NCBI GenBank assembly: GCA_963691815.1
Contig: OY829656.1
Coordinates: 10,009,752 to 10,073,751 of the forward strand
Origin: Echiichthys vipera
Taxonomy: Eukaryota > Chordata > Actinopteri > Perciformes > Trachinidae
Length of the DNA stretch: 64,000 bases
Direction: 5' to 3'
The notes beneath the pieces are model-generated. The model was given only the letters and a program-made list of their open reading frames with translations, had not been told where the DNA came from and did no database searches. Of this stretch, positions 41,601-55,200 are shown piece after piece; within the stretch, counting starts at the first letter, position 1, and each line of letters begins with the position of its first letter. The position numbers were made by a program, and so were the translations under genes.

Positions 41601-44600
41601 AACAAGGAGGTGATTAATAACAAAAAAAAGTCCACTCATCACAGTCTCTCTTTCCTGTATATGGACTACTGGCTTTTTTCCCATTTTTTAAAAGTCATTG
41701 TAAATATCTCACATGATGCTGTTTGATTTGTCTGAATAATACAGGCAGAAGATGGATCAAGCAAATGTTCATTGGAGCCTTTTTGATCCCAGCCATGGTG
41801 TGTGGGACAGCCTTCTTCATCAACTTCATCGCTATCTACTACCACGCCTCCAGAGCCATCCCATTTGGCACCATGGTGGGTTTGACTCAGCAACACCTCC
41901 CTTTCAAAAACCACAGAGATCTGAAGAACGTCCTCTGAGTCAACAGCTTCAGTTTATCTGTGTGGCTGTGCTGCACTGTGGTGGAAGTGATATGATCCAT
42001 AGTTTATCAGTCATTGAGCTGAACTTATGACAATAGAGGAGAAAATATTTAAACTGCATCTCATGCTATGGGTGTTGTTGAAAACATGATTCTATGGCCC
42101 AGGCTGGAAAATGATCCTTTGACTCATTTGAACAACATTTAAAAACAGATCACATCCTATAAAACACATTCCACACGACACTGGCTCCCTATACTCAGTG
42201 CAGTTTCTCAATTCTGTTTACTTTTGCATTGAGTGTCGACATATCCAAACTGAACAGCAAGAAAAGCTTTCCAGAGGAACTCCTCAGTTACTTAATTGCA
42301 AACAGCTGTTTGTTGTAGTGACACAACACTCAATAGTTATTACCAGCACAACACAAGATCCATCACAAGTGTCAAGTAACCATCTTGAATTCAAACCATG
42401 AAAAAGCCATGTTCCAACTGCATCCGCCAAACTTGTTTCAACAGACGTGGAAAAATGTGGTTTTAGATTTTTCTGGCCAAATCTGAAGGTCATCCGGTAA
42501 TAACCACAAGCATGGATGATGGTTATCCCTCTAATTTAATGAGCAGCTGCACCAGTGTGTGTGTATTTGTCTCTACATCAGACTATGAGGATTAGAGATC
42601 CAGCACCTCCTAAAACTAATTCCACAGTTTATTAAATGTCATTGAGCTGAAAGAAACATTCCTGGGACACAATCAAAGGACAATCGATGTAAATGTTGGG
42701 GGATATAAAATCCTTTTCTCCCCTGCAGGTTGCTGTCTGCTGTATCTGCTTCTTTGTCATTCTGCCACTTAACCTCGTGGGAACAATTCTGGGTAGGAAT
42801 CTGTCCGGCCAGCCAAACTTCCCCTGCCGAGTGAATGCTGTGCCACGACCCATCCCTGAGAAGAAATGGTAAGTACGGCCCGACAGGCAGGGTCAGTTTA
42901 TTTTCTGAGTATGGTTAGTGTTTAGGAATTTACCTTGGTGACACTGGAGCGGGACAGTAGACATCTTCATGGTAAATTCAAACTACAAAAATGTCAGTGA
43001 AAACATATACAGTATATTCTTCATACTGTATAATTGTACTGAGACAAACAATTATTGTTTGAGTATTCAAGTGTTCATCCTTTCTATGCTAATAGTTGAC
43101 AAAATGTTCAGTAATATAATGTCAAAAATGGCATAAACCTGTCAAAAGTGACTAGACTCAGATATAATATCTTAAAATGTTTTTTGTTTCACCCAAAACC
43201 CAAAGATTTTCACTTTAAGATGATATGAAACAGAAAAACGGTAAATAAACAGCAAATATGGGGGACTTTTACACAAGATCAATTAAAGGAGCAGTGTGTA
43301 GGATTTAGGGGATCTTATGGCACAGATGGGATATAGTTAAAATGATGTTTTCATTAGTGTATATTCACCTGAATCTATGAATCGTGTTTTTGTCAGCTCG
43401 ACGCTTCATATCTATAGAGGGAGCAGGTTCTCTCCCACAGACTCCGTCATGTTGCACCGCCATGTTTCTACAGTAGCCCAAAAGGACTACCTGCTTGGAA
43501 AATGAGCGTTAAGGGGAGGGGCATTGAGTTGGTTGCATTCTCACTGCTACGTGCCACTAAATCCTACACACCACTCTTTTTTTAATTGGAATATTAGATG
43601 TGTCACAATAGTTCAAGTTCATTGATAGGTAATTATCTGATTACTGCTGTGCAGCACCCGGCATGCATTTAAACATGGCGTAAAGTGTAATGACTGATCA
43701 GTAGGGAGTCAGGAAGTTGGACTTAATGCATGAAAAGTTTAAGGGCCTGTGTTCAACTGCTGGACATCACATCTGACGGAGAAAATGGCTTTGCTGTCTA
43801 CACAAACTCTTTGGGTAGTGCAAAATAGCAGAGCAGTAAACTGAGTGTATTAACATTTACAACCTTCTGCCAAGCACTGGGGTCAGCTGCCAACAGGAAA
43901 TAATGGATGTGACTTTAGGCCATTGTCAGACTTTTCCAATCTGTGTCTACCTTTTCCTTTTTCCTTCTCATAACACAATAATACAATGTTGAACCTTTTG
44001 TGTCAGGTTCATGGAGCCAGCTGTCATCGTCTGCCTCGGAGGAATCCTTCCATTCGGGTCCATTTTCATTGAAATGTAAGTTGGTGCTGTAATACTGAGG
44101 AGTTTGTACAGCCGTGTTTCCACCAAATACTACAGTATAATACCTTTTATCTTGCACAGTTGCACTGTTCTGCATTTCCACTGCAGACAGTACTCTTAAA
44201 TGTAGGCGGGGTTGTTAACAGATGGTAGTTTCCACATCAAGTAGCAGATTGTTTTTAGTTTTTACATTTCTCCCTGTTTTGCTCGGTGAAATGATGGAGG
44301 CCGTCGACAGCCGTGCACTGAGAAACGAGCTGAAAGCCTCTTCATACCTCATCCAGCTCTCACTGTATTTCCTCTTCACTGACGATGCAGAGGAAACTGT
44401 ACACCAATCAATAGGCTGCAGTGTTTCTAGCTCCACCTCTTAGTATCAGATCAGTGTGCTAGGTACCTCAACAGAGGGGTAAAGAAAACCAGGACAGAAT
44501 GGAGCGGTTCTATTCATGCCATCCACTACCTTTGACAATGGAAACACAAAAATAACCGTTCTAATGTGACAACATGACCTTAAGGGGACTGCTTGGTGGA

Positions 44601-47397
44601 AACAAGGCTAATGTTGTGAGATCATCTTTGCAGCAGTAGATATGTTTTCTGTCCCCGTTCTTCAGGTACTTCATCTTCACATCCTTTTGGGCCTACAAAA
44701 TCTACTATGTGTATGGCTTCATGATGCTGGTCCTGGTTATCCTGTGCATCGTGACCGTGTGCGTCACCATCGTGTGCACGTACTTCCTGCTCAACGCTGA
44801 GGACTACAGATGGTGAGTGTGGTCATGTTTCGTCCCAGTCTTGACACTGACTCACGCACGTGAAAGCGATGTCATCAAGTTTGAGGGAAAATAATCTTTT
44901 GTTTGCTGTAAACAAAGGATTATAAAAATTCAAATGGACTATACGTGTTTGTTTACTTACTTTCATCTTCTCTTGTCTAGGCAATGGACAAGCTTCCTCT
45001 CCGCTGCATCCACTGCTGTTTATGTCTACATGTACTCCTTTTACTACTACTTCTTCAAAACTAAGTAAGTTTTAGACTTTATCAACCACATGCCCACATG
45101 AGTTCCACTGTTTGCAACAAAACATATTAAAAATCCAGGAATAAAAACAAACCATGAGATGCATTTCTTACATGTTTTATGCTTCTTGTATTTCAGGATG
45201 TATGGGCTGTTCCAGACATCCTTCTACTTCGGCTACATGGCTGTGTTCAGCACCGCCCTAGGAATCATGTGTGGTGAGTCCAACATCTAGTTGTCTAAAT
45301 AATGTAGAACTGTCCTGAACTAAAATATTATTATTATATTGACAGAATTCAGCTTTTATGAACTCCAGATTTAGTCAAAAAAGGTGTAATAACAAAGTCT
45401 GTGGAAGAGACTTGGAGTATACTGCCACAACCTCATCGGTCAGTGGGGTTTGTTAGAGACTAAATTCATGTGAAAAATATTTTGCAAACAGTTCGACCAA
45501 TTAGCAAAGAGGCAGAGCTCTTGAATATTTTGTTGCTGTTTCCAAAAGATTGGGCCTAATGCAAAGACGTTTGAGTGTTCTTATCTTAAACCTCTTGCTT
45601 TTTCTGTGTGGGTTTCTTCAAGTGTTCCAGGTCAGACTTGGAAAAACCTCAACTGCACAAACTCGTTGTGAAGTGATTGTTTAAACTTGAGGAGGTGCAG
45701 TTTATGGGTTTAGTTGGGTTCAAGTTCAATTCACAAAAATGTCACGTAAGATAAGTCACAAGGGACCTATAACAACCTCCTGTCATTTGAGGAGGATCTT
45801 ACTGTGAGAGAGATAAAGGGGAAATGGTTTGACCTGAAGTTGCTTTAAAAACAACCTGATCTAAACCAAAGCAGTCCAGGATTTAGATGGGAGGTGGTCA
45901 GAAGGACAGTCACGGAGATGGATGTGAGAATATTACACAGCAGATGGTGTTACACTGTCGGGCGCAATGCAAGATGTTCCCCCAGACCCAAAGCAGCTGT
46001 GAAATGTTTTGAATGACACAGTACACAGCTGCTCAGGGTCAAAATATTCCAATAAAATCTACAAAGAAAGTTTTCACACCTCCTCAGTAAATTGGCAAAA
46101 CACGGGGATGTTGATAAAATGCTAAACAGAATATTAGTTGTATTTATTTATTTTAATTGTTATTTCCTTGACATTTAAAGTCAGATAAATTGGGGGGCGG
46201 CCGGTGGCTCAGTGGTTAGAGCAGTCGCCCCATGTAAAGAGGCTAAAGGACCTCGAGGCATCGGTCGCGGGTTCGACCTCCGACCTGCGGCCCTTTGCTG
46301 CATGTCTCCCCCTCTCTCTCAGCCCATTTCCTGTCTGTCCTGTATAATAAAGGCTTGGAAAACTGCCAATAAAAATCTTAAAAATAGAAAATTCATATAA
46401 ATGAATTCAGATTAAGATATGTGTAATACTTTTGAAGTGTTTCTCCCCGTGGAGAGAAGACTGTATGACTCCAGCACAGTGTTGGGCTTGTTACCCAAAT
46501 TGAATTTATTACCCATCACTCTTTTCAAAATAAGTAATCGCTTCCCTTTTCCTCAAAATCCAGACTTTGCACATGTTCGTCTGTGTGATTGTCAGCGTAA
46601 TAATTGTCAGTGAGAGCAGCTATGGCTTCAGACTAGCAGTTTCTTTTTCTGCAGCCTATGAAGTCATAAAAATTAGAGGCTAGAAAAGCACACCTGGAAT
46701 TACCTGAATGACTCCGGAGATGTGATTGGATTGTTGGGATTGTCAAATAATTGCTGTAACTGTAATATTATAACGTTTTAGTCATTTGTTACACTTCTTG
46801 TTACTGGTGACAGTAATATTATTACTGTAATGTGTTACTAGCAACCAGTGACACTGCTCCTGCAAAAGGCTGAGACAAAGTCTGAATAAGAATAAATGCA
46901 ATAAAAGTTCAATTACATGTGCAACTTGGAAACAAATCTGTATGGACCAGCAGTTCTTTCATCAAACCTAATGTCTTTTAGGGCAGCCTGCACATTATTT
47001 CCACAAGTGAAATAGACGTTTCCTCAGCAGCTGCAAGTCGAACTCATTCTTCAGCTCGCTGAGTAATAAGCGAAGGCTGCCACATTGCACCTCTTGCGGC
47101 ACTTTCTCTATCTGCTCTAGCTCCTACATCGTGCCTTCTGGGTTTGTTGGATGTCTCACTGCTCATTCTGTAGACATAGGATGTGCTTTTTCTTGCTCAG
47201 ACCGTTATACTTTCAGTAATCATTTTATCCTGTGATTGATGGATTTACCTGCAATGTGAGAGAAGAGCGAGAACTTGCGGTCGCCTGGTCACCTCAAAGA
47301 AACTCACACAACACTTTTTTGTTTTCCAGGTGCCGTTGGATACATGGGAACAAGTGCCTTTGTGAGGAAGATCTACACAAATGTGAAAATTGACTAA
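36074..47397 (+). CDS. tm9sf3: transmembrane 9 superfamily member 3 (nonaspanin)
   Basis: TM9SF3 is a nine-pass membrane protein of the Golgi/endosomal system. Exons are 36074-36166, 37075-37270, 37431-37553, 39082-39242, 39386-39463, 40149-40280, 40450-40616, 41515-41609, 41745-41875, 42729-42868, 44007-44075, 44666-44812, 44981-45064, 45197-45273 and 47330-47397. Phases join to 586 aa (human 589). A signal peptide (about 1-25, ending ...[10 protein letters not shown]) is followed by a luminal domain of about 200 residues, one membrane span ([19 protein letters not shown]), a cytosolic loop ([20 protein letters not shown]) and eight further spans. The C-terminus KIYTNVKID carries the KxD-type signal that nonaspanins use for COPI-dependent Golgi retention. 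From the mature N-terminus onward it looks nearly identical to human TM9SF3 apart from a few substitutions. Only the signal peptide diverges. Confidence 0.97.
38589..38636 (+). repeat. (AT)n microsatellite
   Basis: A run of about 24 AT units lies in tm9sf3 intron 3. Confidence 0.97.
41163..41412 (-). mobile_element. tRNA-derived SINE, minus orientation
   Basis: On the minus strand it begins GGCTGTGGCTCAGGAGGTAA, a tRNA-like A-box. It continues with the fish SINE body (CCTGGGGCAAGATACTGAAC; GTGTGAATGGGTGAATGA) and ends GACTAGAAAAGTGCTAAATA. It lies in tm9sf3 intron 7. The B-box is degraded. Confidence 0.7.
43283..43585. mobile_element. short DNA element with TTAA-flanked inverted repeats in tm9sf3 intron 10
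   Basis: The left end TTAAAGGAGCAGTGTGTAGG and the right end CCTACACACCACTC...TTAA are inverted repeats. The interior (TAGCCCAAAAGGACTACC; ATGTTTCTACAGTAGCCC) matches a very common percomorph repeat known from memory. No coding capacity. A stretch just to the left (43180-43260) looks like a remnant of another fish DNA repeat. Confidence 0.75.
44110..44609. mobile_element. 500 bp inverted-repeat element in tm9sf3 intron 11
   Basis: The ends AGCCGTGTTTCCACCAAA (44110-44127) and GCTTGGTGGAAACAAGGCT (44591-44609) are inverted repeats with two or three mismatches. The inside is not coding. It lies almost entirely within the intron between the exons ending 44075 and starting 44666. Confidence 0.65.
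46193..46396 (+). mobile_element. tRNA-derived SINE
   Basis: It starts GGCCGGTGGCTCAGTGG, with an A-box TGGCTCAGTGG (46205-46215) and a B-box GGGTTCGACC (46269-46278). The body contains CTGCGGCCCTTTGCTGCATG and the copy ends AATAAAGG...CAATAAAAATC. This is a full-length-looking copy of a common percomorph SINE, in tm9sf3 intron 14. Confidence 0.85.
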
Positions 47398-48960
47398 GAA
47401 GCAAAGCAGCAACACAGGGATATTAATGGATTTGCCTACGTGTATTCTGAAAGACGGCGGGCACAAGTCATTCTTTATTACTTTTCTTTCTTGCAAAAGA
47501 GATTGTGAGAATCTCACTTTGTACAATGTAGTTTTTCCATTTTCTGAATGAATTTCAACGCCGCAACTCCGAACAAGAGCAAATCTGCGGAAGAGATCTC
47601 AAACGCAAGGTTCTGTTTTTATCAGTTGCCGTCTAACAAATGTTGGGGCAAATGTTCAAGGCTGATACGGCTTCTCTTTTCAAACCCAGTCCCACCTGAG
47701 ACCAGAGAACATAAATGTTTATTGATGGAATAGTGTAGCTCTCTTCAGTGAAGAGGCCTAAGTGTATTGAAAGCCTTTGTTCTTGTGGGTCAGAATATTG
47801 GAGAGTTGGGTTTATGCCCGTGTTCTGACTTGATTTCTATTTTGTATTCTTGAAGTCACTCGAAATATCGTTAAAACACAGTTTAGTCGTTTGTTCCAAT
47901 TTTCTTCCACGGCAAAAAGATATTAAAAAGCTGAGGTCACTCGAGAATCATTCCCCCATTTCAGCGATTCTTTAATTCCGTTACAGTAGCAATCCATCCA
48001 GTTGTTGAGGGAGATTTTAGTCCTGCTGTAGTTTACTGTACAGACGAGAACAGAGGGACTGATCAACGGTTGAGGTACAGTAAGACCGATTTTTAAATGG
48101 ATGTTTGATGTGATCCCATTTCCCCGTTTAGTCGGGGTTTTCTTAATGTTTGGGTTTGAATGAAGTCTACTTGTAAAGATAATATATGGATGGGTGGGAG
48201 TGTATATAACCTTAATAATGTACCTTTAGATGTAGATCCCAAATGTATTTTCGTTGTACAGATTTACTACAGGGTGTTTTTTTTAAAAGAAATCATTCAG
48301 TTAAAAACAAACAATTGATTGTTTTTGGGTTTTTTTGTTTGGTGCTTGGGATGGGGCTGGTGGCGCTGTTACATCTTGCCTGATATTGCATGAAGTTTAC
48401 ACCAAACCATCTGCTCAAATTCCACTTCAGTCAGCGCTGTCAGTAGTTTGATTTTGTTTTTCTCCCCGAGTCTCGAAATGTAACGATACACTTTGATGAC
48501 CAGTAGGCCTGCTTATGGACACTCTTGTTTTGATTTCGTATATTATTTAAAGCTTTAAAAAGGCTCTACATCTTCTGGTAAGCCATTTCCCTCATGTCCT
48601 TTTTGTTGCCTAACCTTAAAACATCATTTGTGAATGTCAGGAGGAATGAGGCGATTGCTTTGTTTCCGCAAACATACTGTACAAAGTGAAGTTTATGTAC
48701 ACTTAAAAACTAGATGTTTTCATAACCACACACAGTGCTGCGGAGTGTTTCAAACGCTTTTTTCCCCATTTTGTGTAAATACAGTATGTACCCTACTTGT
48801 ATGAGAAGTGGCAATGCCTTTTTTTTTTTCTAATTTCCAGTTCTCCCCCACTGAAGTTGATTTTGGCACCTCATGTTGTGTACCAATGTCTGATTAGACA
48901 TTTTGAACCTGCATATTAACTTGCTGTAAAAAGAGAAAATAAACATGTTTATGTACAGGG
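47398..48960 (+). other. 3'UTR of tm9sf3
   Basis: About 1.55 kb of non-coding, T-rich sequence follows the tm9sf3 stop codon and ends at an AATAAA (48938-48943). No repeat was recognised in it. The end is inferred from the hexamer. Confidence 0.6.
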
Positions 48961-49188
48961 GTTAATAAGTGTGGTTTTGACTGAGGGTAAATATTTTGAA
49001 CTGAATTATTAGATTATATACTGTCAAAGTGTATTACAGTCACACAAAAGTGCAGTCTGTTTTATGCAGAGTCAAGGGGAAGGTGAATTAAGGAGAATAA
49101 CGGCCATGAATAAAAAGAAAAAAAATATAGATCACTACAACAGTATCTGGCACATTAAAACAAAGAGCTTACTTTTATAAACAATATA

Positions 49189-49194
49189 TTTATT
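49189..49194 (-). other. poly(A) signal of prdx3
   Basis: TTTATT on the plus strand reads AATAAA on the minus strand, about 95 bp past the prdx3 stop. A second copy at 49251-49256 is only about 32 bp past the stop and less likely. The tm9sf3 signal (48938) faces it about 250 bp away. Confidence 0.55.
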
Positions 49195-49287
49195 GGTGTA
49201 TTCAGTTGTGTATGAGTAAATACAACATAAAACTGTAAACTAAGAGTACATTTATTTTTAGGTGTAAGTGTGTGAACTTTGTCCTCT

Positions 49288-52200
49288 TCAGTTGACTTTT
49301 TCAAAGTACTCTTTGGATCCTTCTGGGGTTGGTTTGATCTGAAAAGTAGACGGTTACACAGAATGAACTTTAAAAACCTGTTTGCACTAGGGCGGTCTAT
49401 CAAGACAAACATTTTAAAGCACAACAGCGTCAAACAAAACCTCCTGAACACACACACACACTATACTAGTAAGTGATGAGACAAACTAAAAAGAAAAGAA
49501 ACAAACAGCAACACTTCAGTTACTTACCGTTGGGGACTCGGGGGTCCAGCTGGCCGGACACACCTCACCGTGAGTCTCCACAAACTGGAACGCTCTCACC
49601 AAACGGAGCGTCTCTTCTACACTACGTCCCACTGGAAGGTCGTTCACACTCATGTGTCTCACCACACCGTTTGGATCGATGACAAACAGCCCCCTGAGGG
49701 ACAATTTTGTGAGAGAAAATAATGTTAAAGGAGCTGTACTCCACATTCAGAACATTAATACAGCGGTAAACACATGTGTACAGATAAAGTGGAGTAATGG
49801 CGTTCTGAGCAGAGAATGGAGTCATGCTCCCTGTGTGTGTTGTCATCCGAATCTTCGTTTGTTTTGATAGCCACATGCATGATGGTGCCTTATTTGTCGG
49901 TATCAGACGCAGAGGGCTGTGACGACACGTTGGTATTTGAAGAGATAGGAAGCGGCCTGTGAGAGCTGTGTGGAGGCAACTCCAGACCACTTTTTTCCCT
50001 CCAATATTTCAAGTACAGCACCTTTAATAATCAAGCATCTTTCTAAACAACAGTCATGAAGTTCTTTAAGTAACAAAAAAACTAACAATATCCATACATA
50101 AATAAAGAGCAGCAACTCTAGGTTGAATTGTGTTCTCAATGTGCTTCGATTTTGGTCTGGCTACACTGACTTATTCTGGGATAAGAGAAAAAACACTTAA
50201 CAACATTGGTATTGTTTTCACCTTGTGAGTCTATGTGTGTGTCATCATGGGAAAATGAGTGTCCTGCACCTACTGTAGCAGGAACGAGTATTTTGCTTGC
50301 TGTTTATATGTCTGTGGCCAGATTTTGTCACCATGATAGCGTTGCAACTGTGCAAGATACAGTCATGCAACTTTTGCAGGTGATTAGTTAGTAGTCAAAA
50401 TGAAAGCTGAGTTTTAAATAGGTGTGATCCGAGCAGGGGAGGTGGATGTAGGTGGGCAGAAAGTCGGGAATGAGCCTTGGCCCCACCACTTTACGTGCCT
50501 GGCCTGATTTTGCATCGCAGCTGGTGTGCAGCTAAATTAAAAAAATACCAAGAATATCTTAATGTTATTTAAAGTAGTGGCAGATGAAAGTGATGTTGGT
50601 AATGCTGCCAATTACACTAGTTAAGCGACAAGTCCATTAGGGTTCTCATCACACCTGCCCACATCACTACTGGTTTGTCTTTTGATGTTTCTTTACTGTA
50701 TTGCACCAGCAAGTTTAAAAAAACTCTGCATCACTGTTCAAATACTTCACAACTGAACACATGGTCAAGACAATCATTTACCTGTTAGTTGTGCTGGAAA
50801 TGATATTTGAATGTTTAAAAAAATCGTAGTGAGATTCCCATGACCTGTAATGGCAGCTGTGAACAGATCGCATCAAGCGCATAATGAACGTACCTCAGTG
50901 CAATGCCTGGACCCTCCAGCAGCACACCGTAGTCTCTAGAGATCTGCTTGTTGAGGTCAGACAGTAGGGGGATGTGGATGTGGCCCAAGCCTCCAGTCTG
51001 ACATAACACCATTTAACAGATGAAAAAACACTGACTCAATTACTGCTGCTAATACTGTTAATAATAACTAATTTAGGACATGCAGTATCCGCTGGTCTGT
51101 CATTTCCTAAGAGCTTCTTCAAGGCCCACGTCAGAGGATGAATGAAAGAGTCTTGGTAAATGAGGGAGAGTACCTTGCGTGGAGTGTTGATCCATGCCAG
51201 GTGGGTGAAGTGAGAGTCCACGGAAACCCCCACCACCTCACAGTTTATGTCATGGAACTCATTGGCCTTGTCGCTGAATGAAATGATCTCTGTTGGACAC
51301 ACAAAGGTGCTGCAATATGACAAACACAGAGAGAAATAAATGGCTCTGTGAGTAAAAAGTTCACTGACCAAATCATAAAATAACCACAACAGAGGACTGA
51401 TGATGAGATATATTTGAACTATTTTCATTCCACAGTCACAACACACTAAGCGATGGGAGGGCTGGGGCCTGTGTGACTCAATAGACCTACTTAAAAATCT
51501 TAGATTACTCAATGTGCATTTTATGGCTGTTTTTTTTCTGGTTGCACAGAATTACAAAATGTTCAGCCGTCCAATCACAGTGGAGGAGGGGCAGGAAAAA
51601 TCCCACAAAGACCAACTGTCACATCCTACATTTCCAAGTGCTGAACAACAACAACAGAGGACAAATGAATACTGTTGACCGTATACATCTGTCTTCCCTT
51701 CATCCTGGGCAAGGGCCAAAGTAGGTACTCTACCTTATGCCGGCATTTGTACTTCTGCGGTATCATAGCAACCAGGTACAACCAAAGCACCTCCGCTTTT
51801 CAGAAAAGTGCTCGTCATTTTCAGGTTAGGAAAATGTTTTGGTGGACACACAAGCTATGAAAGTGACAGCAGTAATTTTCTTGTCCTTGTGCATTTCGAT
51901 CAAAGGTAGGGAAAGCCATCACATCGCTCTCCTTATGCATGTCACAAATACTCACAAATCCAGTGGGTAGAAGAACAGGACCAGGTATTTGCCCTTGAAG
52001 TCAGCGAGGCTCAGCTCCTTGAACTCCCCATTGTGGACAGCTGTGCCCTTGAAGGCAGGAGCAGGCTGAGTGACAGCAGGGCTCCATCTGGACGTGCCTG
52101 GTATAAAAAAGACCAACACAATTCATTCATTCATGCTTTTGGTTGGTGAAACGAGAAAACCTAGAGTGTGAAGCACAGAGACACCATACTAAAGAACAAC

Positions 52201-55200
52201 AAACAGATTTCATATTATGCTGATACACTAAAACAGTTTGAGATAACCATCCAGATCAATCAATCAATCAATCAACCAACCCAACTTTATTCACCCCAGA
52301 GGGGAAATTCTTTTACAAAAGAGGGTATGAAGGGGGTTCATCACGAGGGTGACTACTGATGAATCACTTGGTTACATTATTAAAAAATTGTTTCAGATTC
52401 ATTTTTAGTCAAACAATTAACCGTTTATGCTCTAGCCAACTTGTTTCCATCCGACTGTGTATTGTCTGACTCTGGGTTTGCACATACTGGTGGAGAAACA
52501 GGCTCTCTGAAGTGCAGGAGCAGTGAGGATTCTCGCAGCCCCCGGTGCTCCACGTTGACAGGCTGCTGAGGCTTTAAACCCTCCTGCGGCAACCTTTGCC
52601 TGAAAAAAACAGACACAATTTCAAAATGAAGAATCCACAAATAGTTAGAAAAGACAGTTACAACACTTGTGTTTAAACTTGACACTAAGGTCTGAAATAA
52701 AGTAAAACGTTGAATGTGAATTTACATGAAGGGAAAAGATGTCCTTGCTCTATTATTACTTTAATGTTGCTGCTACCTCTTCAGAGTCTAGTGAGCAAAG
52801 GTCTCAATGTGCTCATTAGGAAACATGAATGAACGTGAGGTTGTTTTAGGAGCTGTGAGGGAAGCGGTGGATGAGGCAATAGACGAGGTTAGATACCAGC
52901 AGGTTATCTAGGCTCAACCAAAACACGACCTCATTCAAGAGCTACAGTTTTGATTATTATTTATTATATAAGACTGGGGTGTTTCAATTCTATTTTACAT
53001 ATTGAATATGTATAGATAGAAATAATAATTACCTTTTCATTTTAAAGATATGCATTATCATTGCACTAATAAATAAAGTTGAATGAAAAATACAACTGGA
53101 CATCCACATTTTTTTTTATTAAAGAAACTTTTCTTAGAAACAGAAGTTTTGAATCATTTATGTTGATATATAGTTGATGTATGTATTATATTAATTCATG
53201 TCCACGTGTAGTTTTGGAGTTCCTTGGGGCAGGATACTTCCTGTGTTATTATGATCCAGTTTAACATCTGCAGTAGCACTTCCTCCAGGCAAGAAAAGTC
53301 ATATATTTTTATTTTAAACATGTTTACACAGTGCTTAGTAGGGATATCAAAGGGAAATTTCAAAAGGAGTCACAATATGAATAAAAGTGATGCTGCACTG
53401 CTGATATCACATCAAGTTAAGTCAAGTCACTTTAATTTATATAGCACATTTAAATACAACAGGAGTTGACCCAAAGCGTTTTACATTAGAAGAAATCAGG
53501 TTTGGGCAGGACAGTAGATAAAAGGAGCCCAAGAATACACAAGTCTTGACAAAACAATGCATAAAATAAGTAAAAAGAAAACAGTATTAAGATCAGCAAT
53601 CAGCATAGAAAAAAAACAGGTGAAATAGAATCAAGCAAGAAAATAAAAGAAGTAAAAAAGTAAGAAGAAGGTTTAAAGCAATAGACTAAGTGAAATAAAA
53701 TATATAAAAATAAATTAAAATAGAAAATAATAAATAAAAAGGCAGTGGGGAATAAGGGAGGGTGTTAAGGGTTGTTAAAGGCAAGAGTGAAAAGGTGTGT
53801 CTTTAAATTAGACTTAAAGCTGGCAAGGGTGGTAGAGGACTTAATATGGAGTGGAAGGGGATTCCACAGGTTTGGGCCAACAACATCAGGTGGTTTTCAC
53901 CTGTTGCCAAGAGCAGATTAATGCTGTGACAACACTACCTGTTGTTAGACAAGCACAGGAGTAAAGACAAACAGACTTAAAATAGGTCTGCAGGTCTGAT
54001 GTGAATTTCATTTTGTGGAATACAAAAATAATATGTGGTTGTAAAGAAAATACCAAAAATGATAAGTTTCTGTTGAGTGTTGACAGGTTAGTTAGCTAGT
54101 GTTCTCACTTTCTCCAGTTAAATGAACAGTGATTTCCTTTCAATTAAAAAGAAATAAGTAAGTTAATAATTTAGCCAACTTTGTGTTTTGAATAGATTTC
54201 ACAGTGGATATTTTTGACCTGTCATAGTAGGAAAAGCCCAGGTAATAATATTAATGATGGCTCTGTTCTATTCTGTTCAGTAAGCCATGTAAGCGTGACG
54301 GTTAGCCAGCATGCACAATCAAGGGCCGTAAAAGTCTGCAGTGCATGTCCAGATGCCTGTGAAAAAGGCCCATTGTATTAGTTTAACTAGTCTTCTACCT
54401 ACCAAAACTGAACTCAACTCCTCCAGAGCAGCTCTGTCTATAAGAAACGTTTGTCCAGTCAATATTGCTCATGGCCTGCAGCCCCTTCGTATGGTTTTCA
54501 GGCTATAGACTGTTGTTGTGAACAGAAGACCGACTGTAAAACTGCAAAAACCTGTGGCCATTTTGGAAAATCCAATTATTTACACTGCTGTGATGTGTAC
54601 TTCCACCTAAAAAATTATTACAAAATTCAATGATAAGCTTTTTGACATGTTACAATCTTGGAACCCGTCAGCGATCAGTCTAATGAGGATTTAGCCACGT
54701 TTGCTCTCCACACTGTCTCTTTAGCTAATGGTTTGGAGCATGACTGCTCAATACCACCAAAGGAAACCAGACCGCTTCTGCTGCCCAAACAACATCCCAT
54801 TGCCTACAGATTCTACATCCCTGCGCAGAATCTGCTTATAGAGATTGTGTAACATAATAGCAGAAATGGTGCAGTTACAATTGATTTTATTAATGATGGC
54901 TAAATTTGATTTAGGTGTGTCACTTACAGGACATTGTTCAAGGTCCGGAATTTTACTGTTACTCAAATACAGCTGACAAAATCTCATTAAGACAAAAACA
55001 GTCCTGTGGAAGCCTTATTAACCATGCTACATCTGCAGGCTTATGGAATTTTAATAGAACAGCGAGACACTATTTACTTCATATCATTTAGAGCTGCAAC
55101 AATTAGTCAACAGAAACAAATACCTCCAACTCTTTTAATAATCAATTTATGTAATTTTTCATTCAAACATGGCAGGAAGATGATGTTTTCAGCCTCTCAA

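Noticed and set aside
46193..46285. Possible tRNA gene, since A-box and B-box are present
   Set aside because: The rest does not fold as a tRNA and continues into a SINE body with a 3' tail; it is a SINE promoter.
49622..49990. 122-codon minus-strand frame
   Set aside because: It crosses an inverted-repeat element and reads the neighbouring prdx3 exon in the wrong frame.
52425..52685. 86-codon minus-strand frame reading RLPQEGLKPQQP
   Set aside because: It is the wrong frame of prdx3 exon 2; the correct frame joins in phase and ends CFSTS.
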